Source of the DNA: Aphrophora alni
Lineage: Eukaryota; Arthropoda; Insecta; Hemiptera; Aphrophoridae
DNA: 64,000 nucleotides
Reading direction: 5' to 3'
NCBI GenBank assembly: GCA_963513935.1
Contig: OY740774.1
Span: 29,841,949 to 29,905,948 of the forward strand
A program made the translations under genes and the position numbers. This document shows positions 25,388 to 38,436 of the stretch, piece after piece; positions within the stretch are counted from its first letter, which is position 1, and the number at the start of each line of letters is the position of its first letter. A model generated the notes under the pieces. The model saw nothing but the letters and a program-made list of their open reading frames with translations, was not told the origin of the DNA and did no database searches.

Positions 25388-27283
25388 TATTATCAATAGG
25401 CTATATAATAGTCTATCATTAATGCTATGTGATGGTACGCTATAAGATAATAATGATAGTAAGGTATATTAAAGATATAATATTAGGCTACATTATAGTA
25501 ATGATAATATAATAATATATGATTGTAATTATATTTAGCTATATGATAGTAATGATAGTAAGTTATATAATTGTATTTATAATTAGCTATATGGTAGTAA
25601 TGTAAGTAGGCTATATGATTGTAATTATAATTAGCTATATGGTAGTAATGGTAGTAAGTTATATGATTGTAATTATAATTAGCTATATGATGGTAATAAT
25701 AGTAGGTTATATGATTGTAATTACAATTAGCTATATGGTAGTAATGTAAGTATGCTATATGATTGTAATTATAATTAGCTATATGGTAGTAATGATAGTA
25801 AGTTATATGATTGTAATTATAATTAGCTATATGATGGTAATAATAGTAGGTTATATGATTGTAATTACAATTAGCTATATGGTAGTAATGTAAGTAGGCT
25901 ATATGATTGTAATTATAATTAGCTATATGGTAGTAATGATAGTAAGTAATATAATTGTATTTTTAATTAGCTATATGATAGTAATTATAGTAGGTTATAT
26001 GATTGTAATTACATTTAGCTATATAGTAGTAATATAAGTAGGCTATATGATTGTAATTATAATTAGCTATATGGTAGTAATGATAGTAAGTTATATGATT
26101 GTAATTACAATTAGCTATATGGTAGTAATGATAGTAGGTTATATGATTGTAATTATAATTAGCTATATGGTATTAATGATAGTAAGTTATCTGATTGCAA
26201 TTATAGGTAGCTATATGATAGTATAATGATAGTAAGTTATATGATTGTAATTACAATTAACTATATGGTAGTATTGATAGTAAGTTATATGATTGTAATT
26301 ACAATTAGCTATATGGTAGTAATGATAGTAGGTTATATGATTGTAATTACAATTCGCTATATAGTAGTAATGTAAGTAGGTTTTATGATTGTAATTATAA
26401 TTAGATATGTAGTAATGATAGTAAGTTATATGATTGTAATTATAATTAGCTATATGGTAGTAATGATAGTAAGTTATATGATTGTAATTATAATTAGCTA
26501 TATGGTAGTAATGATAGTAAGTTATATGATTGTAATTATAATTAACTATATGGTAGTAATGATAGTAAGTTATCTGATTGCAATTATAGGTAGCTATATG
26601 ATAGTAGGTTATATGATTGTAATTACAATTAGCTATATGATAGTATAATGATAGTAGGTTATATGATAGTAATTATAGGTAGCTATATGATAGTATAATG
26701 ATAGTAAGTTATATCATTGCAATTATAGGTAGCTATATGATAGTATAATGATAGTAGGTTATATGATTGTAATTACAATTAGCTATAATTATGATAGTAT
26801 AATGATAGTAGGTTATATGATTGTAATTACAATTAGCTATATGATAGTATAATGATAGTAAGTTATATGATTGCAATTATAGGTAGCTATATGATAGTAC
26901 AATGATAGTAAGTTATATGATTGTAATTACAATTAGCTATATGATAGTATAATGATAGTAGGTTAGATTTGTAATTACAATTAGCTATATATGATAGTAT
27001 AATGATAGTAAGTTATATGATTGCAATTATAGGTAGCTATATGATAGTAAAATAATAGTAAGTTATATGATTGTAATTACAATTAGCTATATGATAGTAT
27101 AATGATAGTAGGTTATATGATTGTAATTACAATTAGCTATATGATAGTATAATGATAGTAAGTTATATGATTGCAATTATAGGTAGCTATATGATGTACA
27201 ATTTATAGTAAGTTATATGATTGTAATTACAATTAGCTATATGATAGTATAATGATAGTAGGTTATATGATTGTAATTATCGT
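25388..27283. repeat. Minisatellite, 48-50 base unit, about 38 copies
   Basis: The unit can be written AGCTATATGGTAGTAATGAT + AGTAAGTTATATGATTGTAA + TTATAATT (48 bases). In the first two thirds, units are 48 bases with variants (GGTAGTAATGTAAGTAGGC; ATGATGGTAATAATAGTAGG). From about 26.58 kb most units are 50 bases (GATAGTATAATGATAGTA) and three variant types alternate, giving a higher-order period near 150 bases. The edges, mainly the left one (25.39-25.55 kb), are degenerate. Because 48 is a multiple of three, one frame (26385-26648) stays open with a 16-residue hydrophobic repeat. I take that as a by-product. Confidence 0.95.
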
Positions 27284-27410
27284 AACCATTCATAAATAAT
27301 TTTCGACCTTATCGATATATTCCATATTACTTAGACACTTCCAATAATTCAAAAATAAAAAATGAACATGTGTATACAATTATAACCTTCTTTAGACTAC
27401 TTAATTTTAA

Positions 27411-27563
27411 GGAATTAAATTGCATCTAAGACGAAACGACATTTTGAAGTCCATGTTTGGGGAAGATTACACAATCAACGCTGTGTGTTTAGGGACTGTG
27501 GAGTCACAACAGAACTTATTTGCATACAAACACTTCCAGGCGATGAACAAGTCCCTGAAGTAA
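27411..27563 (+). CDS. Candidate exon or relic, unknown protein
   Basis: A 50-codon open frame of about 45% G+C in DNA of about 30%. It includes RRNDILKSMFGEDYTINAVC and ends HFQAMNKSLK. It directly follows the minisatellite. A possible donor (CTGAA|GTAAAC) overlaps the stop, and an acceptor-like TTTTAAG precedes the frame. I recognise no family. It could also be a decayed transposon piece. Confidence 0.22.
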   Translation, partial: GIKLHLRRNDILKSMFGEDYTINAVCLGTVESQQNLFAYKHFQAMNKSLK

Positions 27564-28954
27564 ACTTGTTGTGATAATTCAAAAACAATGTTTATATGAA
27601 ATTAAACATAGCAGTGATTGATAAGTCTTGTATTTTTTTCTTTTAACATGTAATTTCGTAAAAGGAATTATTTAGGAGATAACGAATAACATGATTCCTT
27701 GAGCACATAGAGTCTAAATTTTAAGAAAAGGATATTAAAACTGTACTTTTTTTTTTTAATTAATAATTTTCACTTTTGATCTTATAGAGGCTTTCCTGTT
27801 ACATTTTTAATATTAGGCAGTAATCGTTTTTGTATAAGAGTGCAATGTTTGTGCATCATTTAATTTGAAACAATATATTGAGGTTGACTTGCGAGATTTA
27901 CAAAATACGTTTATTAAATCCAATATTCAGTTCAAACCGAATCAAATTGAAATATCTCTTGCAAAATATGAAATAAGTTAACATAAAATGATAACTTGAA
28001 GTACAAATGTTTAATTGGTCTTTGAACTGAACGAAAATATCATGGAATGAAGACAATTGTGAAAACGCACAAAATGCATCACCTCTAATTCGCTTGCAGG
28101 TGAATTTTAAATAAGTCTCATTTAATTTTTTTACAGATTGTGACAAAACTATAGTTGCAAGGTTCAAATCTCAAAAATTTCAAATGATAATATAATTCAT
28201 CTGATAACTCAATTTACGATCTTTAAATCCTCATAATTTTTGCGCAAATGTTTTACAATTCGTATGTACCCAAATGTTTTAGATTTTGGTTTTTATATTT
28301 CTATATTATTGTAGCTATCCTGTGTATAAGAGATAAATTACATTTGTATCAATGGCTAGCCAATAAAGCTGAATTAATAGCTTGCAGAAAATATTGGCTA
28401 ACGACACTTTTCCTCTAATTTTACAAATAATAAAATCATCAAATATTAGAGAATTAGAAATAGTTCTAAGCCAAAATTATTAAATGGCAACCTGTTGCAC
28501 ATCAGTTTAAAGGTCATTCATTTTTTTTTAATGTAAAGTTTGTAATATATATGACTGTTTCAAAATGGCGGGAGAGACCACTTTTAGAAAAACTATGTAT
28601 TTTTATTACAATAACTTCACCTTTTTAGACTATAGTTTTAGATACCTCTGTTTTAAAGTATTGTAAAAAATTACTTTTCGATGAAAACTTTATTCAAAAA
28701 TGTTGATCTGTTTGAAAATATATGGCGGACCAAAAAAAAATAAAAAAAAATAAAACACTGTATATTTCACAATGTTTTAAATAAAATAATGAAACTGATC
28801 AATTCTTAATTTGCTGTGTATTATATTTAAAATTATTTTCCACATGATTACGGCCATTTAGAGTTTTTCAAAATATTGGTTTTTCTTAGGGCTGGAAATT
28901 TTTTATAAATTATGTTTATGTTCTCAAACCGTTCTCTTATCACACCTTATCAGA
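27564..28954. other. Unassigned A+T-rich DNA
   Basis: The 89-codon minus-strand frame (27898-28167) lacks any motif. Around 28.56-28.87 kb are decayed AAAATGGCGG-like stretches similar to those at 32.9-33.4 kb, probably remnants of one old repeat. Confidence 0.5.
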
Positions 28955-29863
28955 TTCTCTCTGTATAAAGAAAAGTTGTCAATTCGAAAGTAATTCCATT
29001 TCAAATCGTCAGCTCTCTTCCCAGTGTTTATATTTCGCCTCTTTACACTTCATTGCGCTCAGGTTTCATTACTTTCACCCAGTTTTTCCTCCCCATTAAT
29101 CTCTCTTCTCCTCCTCACAATAGTCTTTTATTTTATATTTACATTTGATGTTTTAAATGAAATCAATAATAATAGTATATAATACAAGTTTGATGTACTA
29201 ATTGAAAAACAACTATGATTTAATTCTTTAGTTAAAAACATAAATATGTCTATTTTAAAATCCAAAGTATAAATCAAATTTCTTTCACGTTTATAAGACA
29301 TATTTCGTAATCTCTAAATGATACATATAATTTTTAAACATTAAAAACTATTCTGAAGACCAATATGTATCATATTTTACTTTAATTAATTATCAAAAAT
29401 ATTTACCTGAAGAGTTATTGGTTTAAACATATTAATATCACATATCGGTTTTTCTATTAGCAGGTAAATTGGAATAAAATTCAATATTCCAAATAATGTA
29501 CTCTTTTTAGTTAATTTTCCTTTTTGGAATTGTTGAAAAATCTGACCTTTTTAATCTATTTTGAAATATACTCCTACTCTGCCCTAAAAACGAGACTACT
29601 TTTAAAGTACTGAGATTTAAAAACTAACCTGATCTTATAATTGATTATAGTTTATTTGTTTTTTAGCATAGAACAAAATAAATTACAGAAATTCCTATAG
29701 AACTATCTGGATTTAATTTTAAAATCTCAAAATTGAGCCAAGTATTTACTTGTTAGGATTATTAAGACAGGTGTTCGAGGTGACCGGAAATTTTTTTTTC
29801 TGCAGTAGACTTCTCTCTATGCTACGGGCGGTTTTTATTACTAGATGATAATGATCTTAACTA

Positions 29864-30034
29864 CGTTTTGAATTTTTCTTTCAGTTGTTCTACAGACCAC
29901 CTCTTACGTTTGAAAGTCTTCTTCTTGATGTCTCCGACGGACCCGGTTGTTTCATACTTACCAACCAACTTTTTAAACGCTACTACATTGCACGGACGGA
30001 CCGTCCCTAAAAACATAAGGAGTACGAAACTTTC
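29864..30034 (-). pseudogene. Possible transposase helix-turn-helix relic
   Basis: A 57-codon open frame without a start codon includes VVAFKKLVGKYETTRSVGD and then a lysine/arginine-rich part with WSVEQLKEKF. The pattern F-KLV-K(Y/F)E-T-S(V/L)-D followed by basic residues resembles the DNA-binding end of Tc1/mariner-like and related insect transposases (K-F-ETGSV-D). About 100 bases further along the minus strand (29.77-29.81 kb) is a run of A followed by TTTCCGGTCACCTCG, which could be an element end. The stretch lies in a gap that is longer here than in the related copy at 52-54 kb, consistent with an insertion. Family assignment is uncertain. Confidence 0.4.
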
Positions 30035-32075
30035 TTAATCCGGTTGATAAACTCGGTTTACATTCATAATAACACTGAATAAATGAGATGAGTGTTTTTA
30101 AAGGTAAAGTCATGATAGAAGAAAATTTATATCAATTAATAATTTTATTGTAAAGTATTACACGTTTAGCTAATAGATTCCCTTGTTAAAATTAGTCAAC
30201 AAAGAGAAAACTAGTAGCTATGTGAACAAATAATTAGCAACAAATAATAACAGCTGATAATCATTAAAAACTCGAAGTTAATCTGTTACGTTTAGACTGT
30301 GGCACAAGCTAAACAAGTTATGGCCTTTATTTAAATTTATAAATATTTTTCCAAAACGACCATGATTCATTTTCACTTTTCGATTGACAACTAATAAACT
30401 GACTTTTTGTGTGAATATTATCTTTTTTTTATTTTTTTTATTTCGTTTTGGGAAAGTTTATGGAATGTTTTTTTGTATCATATGTTTACTAGTGGTGTAG
30501 CTTCTCAATCAATTTAGTCTATCCATGATTATAACTTAAGCTATTTAAATCATAAAATTAGACATAAGTTGTTAAATAATTCCTTATAAATTTTACTTTT
30601 CTCTATTTCTATGAATCAGAAAATATTATTCTCTTTCTTTAAAACAAAAAAATTACAAAAAAGACACTAATAAGTCTTCCAAGATTAAATTCAAAATTTA
30701 TTATAGAAACCTGTGTGGGCAATATCAAGAATAATTATCAAAAACAAAAGCTGAATAAATAATCACATACAATTTTTGCTGGGGACAATTTCGGTGCATG
30801 CAAGTCAAGTGTAGACCCTTAATGTAAATATATAAAAAATTGTTTAATGACATCGTCTACGGTTCTTGATCACATTTAGACTGATTTCGTGATGTTTAGT
30901 TTTGATTCGTTTGTATTTAATTTTATTATGTATTAGGGATACATTTTGTGTAATGTTTTCACGTAATTTATTAATTGCATTTCACTTGTATTTCACTTCG
31001 TATAAATTGTATTATATATTTATTAATAATATGCATATGTTTTAGATATACAATTATTACTTTAATTATATGTTTTACATAATATCTTTAGTGAAAAAAT
31101 GAAAGTTAAAAAACATAAAATGTATTGATGATACGCAGGAAAACAAAATCGAGACCTCAGTGATGAAAGCTGTGTCTTTATTTCGGTACACGCAGCACAA
31201 TTTGGGCGTTGTGGATGACTGTAACGACCTCTAACGAGCTTCATTGTCCACTGTCCACGTAACTACAGCCCTCCCTTCATCTCAACCCTTTCATACCTTA
31301 TTCCTGATTGATATTGTCCCTTTCCATATTTTAGTGAACATTCCTGAAATAGGGTGGCAATCGTTACAACGGTCTTAAAATTTGCATATAGTAACTTCAA
31401 ATACCAAATAGAAAATAAATAAATTCTACAATAGACACTTTATTTGTTCCAGACGATGTTTCAATAATTAATTTCAGTTCATTTTGTTAAAAGCAAAAAC
31501 CTCTCGGTTAGTGTTGCTTTATAAAAGGAGAACAAAAGAGAGTAAAATGGAGAACTCTTAGATAAGTTTATTAGCGTCAGTGATAAGTTTAAAATAACAT
31601 GACTTGATCAAGAAATAACCTGTTATAAAAGATGAAAGATAGGGATCTTATCCAAAACTATATGAAAAAAGTGAACATGCCCTGTAAAAATATGAATGTG
31701 GAGAATTGTGTTTTATTTAATGTGGTATTTTAAGTTTCCACAAATAATGATTATTTTTCGGAAGTTTCAAATGTCTACATAAACCGAAAAACAATAACTT
31801 GACTCATTTCCAATAATCAATTGAGGGAAATACAGCTCCTATAATCAAAAATCATAGATCTCGTTTTTTCTGAGCTTTACCATACTCCAAATTTTGCCTT
31901 ATTATGTAATCTAGTTTTATATTGTCATTTTTCATATTATCCTGGGTCTGTCAGTTCTGTCTCTCCTTTTTGATTCCACTTTATAATATACCGAAAATAC
32001 TGTTATCAGGTTTCCTAAGGTTGTACCCGATCCAGAAATTATTGTTTTTTTTATACTCTTAATTATTTGAATTTG

Positions 32076-32087
32076 CCCCCCCCCCCC
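32076..32087 (+). repeat. Poly-C run
   Basis: 12 C residues in copy II of the repeat unit. Other C or G runs of 9-11 are at 41705, 48024, 50558 and 63320. Confidence 0.9.
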
Positions 32088-35000
32088 ACATCCTTCCCAG
32101 AGTTATCAGATTTGGAATTTAATTCGGCTACTATATGTTGAAGATTTGTCTCAATCAATTACTAATGAGTACGTGTAATTTATCCATATTTTTAATTGGA
32201 AATCTCCATATTGGGCATCCATTAAGAATTGTGGAAGTCGCAATTGTTTCTACATTCAAAAATCCCGAGCTTATTTTTCCTTCTTAGTTGCTGAGTTTTA
32301 CAAATATGTATTAATTGAAAAAGTGCCCCCTTTTGGTTATTTATTATTTAGTGATTATCCTCAACTAAACTGCGGAAGTTACTGGTACCTATTTAAAATT
32401 GTTTAATCGGTAATCAAAATTCTTGGTTTTTAGAATTTATCTTCATTTTTTGGTTTAATCCTTATTTATTTTTAGTCCCCACTTTCATCTCTTTTCTTCC
32501 ACGTTTTTTCTCATGTCTGATAGCTTATGGGACATGGTTATAGGACATCATCACTTTAACTAAATATTGCAATTTGGTGACTCAAAATTATAAACAAAAT
32601 AAACATAACTGGATTGTGTTATTGGTCATGAAAATTGTCTTATTAATTCTAGTATCCTTAAAAACTATAGATTTATTTTATGACATATATTAAGATACAA
32701 AAAATGCCTTTCTTTGCATTTAGACTGCATTGCTCTTTTCTGTTTCTCGCTTAGTTTTTTGCAAAACTTTCAGCGTCACTCAAAAACTTACGACGGTTTT
32801 TTTAAAAATTATTTCAAATTATGTACACATATGTAGTTTACTACACACATTCTATCAATGACAAAAATTGTTAAATCTGTTTACGTAAGGATGGTTTTAC
32901 AATATATGGAATATGTGTTTATTATATAATTTATGTCATCACAATTTCAAACATCTAACATTTATTTCAAGATGGTGACCGTTGCAAATGTTTTTTCTCA
33001 CTCCTTAGAGGTTTTGTTACCTAGCTTATAATGATTATAACATTTCATTGATGACTGTTATATATTGCTTCTATGGTTGAGGTTATTATTCAAGCCGGAA
33101 ATAACTTTAGAATTTAAGAAAAGTTGCACTCATTGGGTCAAATCACGACAGCTTACCATTTGTATGTTCTTGTTTTAAGTTTTATTGATCGTTTAATTTT
33201 AAATTTCTGCAGATAAAGTTCAGTAAGAAATTTAAAGCATCAAAATAAATAAATATAAATTCTTAAAAAAAAGTCAAAATTGTTTTCTTTTAGTCTGTCG
33301 TTTTACATAATTAAAACATAACTAGAATCAAAACTTTGTCTTGTACACATATCAAAATGGTGGTCGTTTGAAATTTTTATAACTGAATAACTCTAAGACT
33401 ATTATCTTTACAAGAAATATAAATGGCTGCCATTTTAAAATGTTTTAGATAATGTTTTGAATCTTCATATAGTATTACAATTAAATACATGAAAAAAAAC
33501 AAATGTATACTAAATTTCAAACCTAAAAACTAATAATATTTTTTTTAAAGTTATCATTATTTTTCAAAAAAACTCAAAATGTCCGACAGACGCAATTGAA
33601 AGATTTCAAACAAGTGTTATTTAGGATGTTTTCTTTATTTTTATACCTTGATAAGACATATATTTTTGAAAACTACTGTATAATTATGTTTCTTATGTAC
33701 ACTGAAATCCAGGACAACTCACCACATTAAAACGTACACTAAGTATTCAAGATGTATCAAAAACTTTCACAATTTCTCTTTTTAAACAAATTCCAGCGAT
33801 GTGAAGAACATAAACTAATGTTATTAAAACTGTATTTAACGAACCGAAAACTGAGGTGAGAGATGCTCGGGACCTTTTGTACAATTCTGACGTTACTTTT
33901 GCTAAATAATTGAGATTTTTTATTACAAGTAATGGAACCGAGAAGAGGATAAACTAAGGAAAGACAAAATAAACTTTTTAACCGAATTCTCCACTTGAAA
34001 TAAACAAGTCGTTCGGAAGGCTTGTCGTTCGTTTTGTACCATTTTTTGAAGTAAAAAAAAAGTGGGTTTAAAGGTCACATGTGTTAAAAATCATAATAGA
34101 ATTTATAGCTCAAGATCGACAATAATGGTCATCTTTTTAATGCCAACAATATATAAACCCAAATTTAGAAATCAATTGAAGTTTATTTGGTATCTTTTTT
34201 ATATTTACCATAAACTATACATTTTAATTAAGTGTAGCTCAATTGTCAGAAAAGTGGCATTTAAAAAAAAAAAAAAGTTCTATGTTAACCGCAAATGCTT
34301 TAGCAAGTTTGAGCACGGTTGGTGGCATTTATTTTTTTGCTATCTAATCTACTTTACTAAGCAAGAGTTATTGTTTTAAAAATGGAAAAATTACGCCATT
34401 TTTAAAACGAAAAATAAATAAGATATTGATAAAACCGTAATTTGTAATTGTGACCAAATAAATTCATAATTTATAAGCTACAATTTCCTTTTTAAAATAT
34501 TTCCATTTTCGATAGAAGTAAAACATATGTAATCAATTCTTAACGTTAACAAAAATAATTTCTATACACATAAATTTATAAACGCTTCCTTTTCCGTTTG
34601 TTTTGTTTTTCATCAAACAATTTATCAAAAACAATTTCTGGATACAGCCATATAGAATCACTCCAAGATACTTTAGTTTTTATTTTATTTTTACTTTCTG
34701 TCTAAGATAAATTGTAGATACTGGTTTAATTTTATTCTTTATAATTGCCGCTAGTAGCTGTTATGTCTATGCCATAAAAAACATAACTCAAATATAATTT
34801 GAATTGTGCTTGGATGGCACAGAGATAACAGAAGCCTAGACAATTATAAACGGTCAATACGGTCAAAGAGTTAGAAATTAAAATCATATTTGTCCTACTG
34901 CTTCGTAAAACACTTGTTAAGTTTTTAAATGTGCAGCTTAAATTTGTTTTATTAGTTTAATGAAATCTATCAGTTTATTTAACAACCTAAACTAGTAGTT

Positions 35001-38000
35001 ATCTACCAAATTATTTTATTTCCTTATCCACGCACCCGAACACAGAAGATTAAAAAATTTTCAACGATATCTTTAACCACTTTTCAAGATAAAACATATA
35101 AATGTATAATTTTTGCTCTTTTGTACTTTAAAAAGAAGCTACGTATAGTCTAGCTACGAATGTGAAACTTTAATTTTATCACCTGGCAGTTTATCTGCTA
35201 AATGAGTTCTTCTAAAGGTGGAGATCAAACTAAATAACTTCACGAAATAATAATGGCCACAAAAATTTCTAAATATAATTCTGTTCCTTTTAAGGTAAAA
35301 TTTTAAAACATACAAGTATTTCTCGATAATTTGTATTAAATCTCAATACTCTGTAGTATTAATCAAACAACAGAAAATCCCACATGTAAATGTGAACATG
35401 GATATTCACTTTAATAACACTGCTCTTCAGCTTTTGTCTGTTGTATATTTTGCAAGGAAAACATAAAACCAGACCTTTAGAGGTCCTTATCTAAATTGTG
35501 CTATGTAAACTGGAGATAAAGTGTTCCGTTTATTAATAAATACATTAGAAATATGAAAAGTAAACAAGATCTAACATTAAAGATCTTTTTATAACGGTGT
35601 TTATTAAATTGTCAGTTATTTTTTAAGATATTTTTGATTATGTTTTGACGGTGGTTTTTTTTTATATTTATAATTTAAGGCAGCCTCTATTGCAGTTATA
35701 ACTCAGAAAACGGTCAAACTTGAATTATTGGAGAGATAACAACAACCTACATAGCAAACTCTTATAATTCTTTTACGACTTTTCTTAATCTCTTATAGGT
35801 TAAGAAATAACATATTTGAGTAATATTATTTTCACACAAATAAACACGATACAATAATCCAGACCTAAGAATGTATCTGACATTCCTACTGCACTTTGTA
35901 ATACTTATGATTGGTATCAAGCGTCAAAATTTCGTTTCCGGTTGGTAAATTGCTCTTCAAAAAAGAGTTTTATTTTTGTAGATGCTTTACGTTTATGCAG
36001 ACGTTCATGACAGCTACTTCTGTACATTTCAGGATTTGTAATATTATTTGAATTCCATTTAAAAAAAAAAAATCATAAATGTAATATTTATATATACATT
36101 TTTTAATTTTAATAATTAAATTTAATAATGATTCATAATTTTAAATTTTCATTTTACTGTAATTAAATATAATATGATAATATGCATTACTTATTCAGAT
36201 ATATCTGCCGCTCTCTATTTGTCATAATTAATAATGATATTTTAGTCAATCAAAATACAAGATTTTCAGAAATGTCAAACCAGAATTATAAATAATATAT
36301 TACATTTTTATCTTAGTGTGATTAGAGGGGATTAGAGGGGACAAGAGGGACATATAATAACTTTCCAATTACAATAAATAAGTGCTAAATAATATTAATA
36401 GAAATATTCACTTTATTAGATCAACTGATTCCACAATAGTTTAATTCCTAACGTAACTATTGTCGTTTCTTTAAGAAAACTAAAAATTGAATTTTCACAA
36501 CAAAAAACTAAACCATCAAACGAACGTTTAATCGACTATGTCATATTATCAAGAACACTCAGCACATCACAGTCACATCACAGAGATCAACGAAAGGTAA
36601 ACTCTTAATTTTTTAATTCTTTTGAAAGTAAAGTTCGATAAAAAATAGTTGTTAAAAAAAAATTCCAATACATCAATCTCCAACTACATGAGCCACCTAA
36701 ATAGGTTATGGATTTAATTAATTGGATGGTTACTGTAAGTTCTACAATACAAATTGGTTGAGTGGAGTAACTAACAATTCTCAAAACGTGTAGGATAAAG
36801 TACATTAGGTTTTAACATTACGTCAAACATAACTATAACGTTATGTAACGTTATATATGTTTGTGTGTCATGTAATTATAAAAAAACTATGAGTTTTATG
36901 AAATTACACATAATTGATATAAATTTTTTTTAAACGTCTTTATAAAAGCCTAAAGGGGGGATTTTAGTTTGAATTCAGGTTATTATAGTTATAGGTTTAA
37001 TTTTTTTTTCATTACTAGATATGTAAGTTTAGATTTAATTTAGAATCAAGACCCTCAGTTGATGATAACCGTGTTATTGAAATGTACATCAGGGCATTTA
37101 GTGGAATGAATAAATAAAGAACAATAAATCAAATAATTGTGTTTTGTTTTAGAGTTTCCAGTGATTGTGGTTAGGGGTAAATTTCAATCGTTATTGTTAC
37201 TAACTATAATGTTTTCTAATAAGTTGACAAAAAAACGTTAAAGAATAATATGTGTTTTATTTAGAACATAAAAAGAAACCTTTATACGATCATATTATAG
37301 TAAATAAAACATAACAATTTATAAAAATTTGATGATTTAACAAAACTTTTACTATCATTAACCACCAAGAGTATGGTTAATTTTAAGACTCTACCACCAT
37401 TACCAAATGATATTGAGAGAAATGGTTCATAAGGAAAGTTAACAAATTCATGAACAGTTTTATCATGACAGTAGTTAATTGTGTTCTTCAACATTAAATT
37501 AAAAATTTCTACTTTTTTAAAGACATTTAAAAGTGTTTTTGGTCATTTGGAGTGGGAGAATATATTTACAAATATTAATAATAATAAAAATAGAATTATA
37601 GTATATAACAATTTATTGCTTTTTTTTAATGATACTAATCACCTTTATATATTATATATTATACCATTTGGAATATCGTCTGGTTTATAATTACTTTCTT
37701 TTTTTTTTTTTTAAAGTGTAAGTGTAACTCGGGTTCCGTCTTAAGATTTTCTCTATTTCTCATCCGCTAATTGTTTTTATAATTTTAATTTTCAGCGTGT
37801 AAACCATTCATTTTATTAGAGTTTATTCTAGTAACTATGTTTCCTCACATGTGTTTTTGATTCTGTTTGTGCTACAATGATGCAAGTAACACAAATATAG
37901 ATGCTATTTATTTTTTACTTCCTCCCGAACGTGCCAGTAAAAATAACTCAGTCATACTAGTCTAATGATTTGATTTGAAATATTTTTTTCCCCCATTATT

Positions 38001-38202
38001 TTAGTTTTTGTAAGAGTGGTTAGATGAAATTAAACTACGCGAATGAACATTGATTTTCGTGTTCAGCCTCCGACTATAACAGACATCTAAATCCGCTTAG
38101 GTTTTGACTAATTGGCTGTCGCTGCAAGTGCCAGAATACTAATTCGTTGGGCGCAGTAATTACATAACCGTCATGTGACCTACCACCAAATCTAACGCAT
38201 GG

Positions 38203-38238
38203 TATAAAAGACCATTCCCAATACTGAGTACACAACAG
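38203..38238 (+). promoter_or_regulatory. Possible TATA/initiator core promoter
   Basis: TATAAAAG at 38203-38210 is followed 32-35 bases later by CAACAGT, close to the arthropod initiator (T)CAGT. The upstream 150 bases are richer in G+C than the surroundings. No convincing first exon follows: the first ATG (38334) opens only a short frame before an (AT)n tract. It is either an orphan promoter, the start of a gene with a non-coding first exon, or chance. Confidence 0.28.
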
Positions 38239-38371
38239 TAAAAACTCAAAATTTCACAATTATTTCTTCTTTTTTTTAAATCAGAGTAATTACTATAATT
38301 GTTTTTGTTTTTTTTACAATTTTAACACATGTTGTTACACATAACCTGGATGCGGAATCATTTTTAATTTT

Positions 38372-38374
<3 letters not shown>

Positions 38375-38434
<60 letters not shown>
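38375..38434. repeat. (TA)n microsatellite, 60 bases
   Basis: Pure alternating TA. It also creates a false minus-strand frame with a Tyr-Ile repeat (38276-38527). Confidence 0.97.

Positions 38435-38436
<2 letters not shown>

Larger units (their letters stand above)
28955..33975 (+). repeat. Third, interrupted copy of the repeat unit, copy II
   Basis: Three separate anchors keep the order and orientation of the right arm: 28.975-29.185 kb matches 52.38-52.63 kb, 31.06-31.40 kb matches 54.04-54.33 kb, and 33.735-33.97 kb matches 55.55-55.79 kb. The distances are longer here by about 0.5 kb in the first gap and 1.1 kb in the second, as expected if other elements were inserted. One candidate insert is the transposase-like relic at 29.86-30.03 kb. 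Between 32.9 and 33.6 kb there are several decayed AARATGGTG(A/G)CCGTT-like stretches whose source I cannot place. The frame at 31062-31244 is inside the repeat and not a gene. Confidence 0.55.

Noticed and set aside
26385..26648. 87-codon frame with a hydrophobic 16-residue repeat
   Set aside because: It is a by-product of the 48-base minisatellite unit; neighbouring 50-base units break the frame.
27898..28167. 89-codon minus-strand frame as a gene
   Set aside because: Composition follows the local A+T content, with no motif and no start context.
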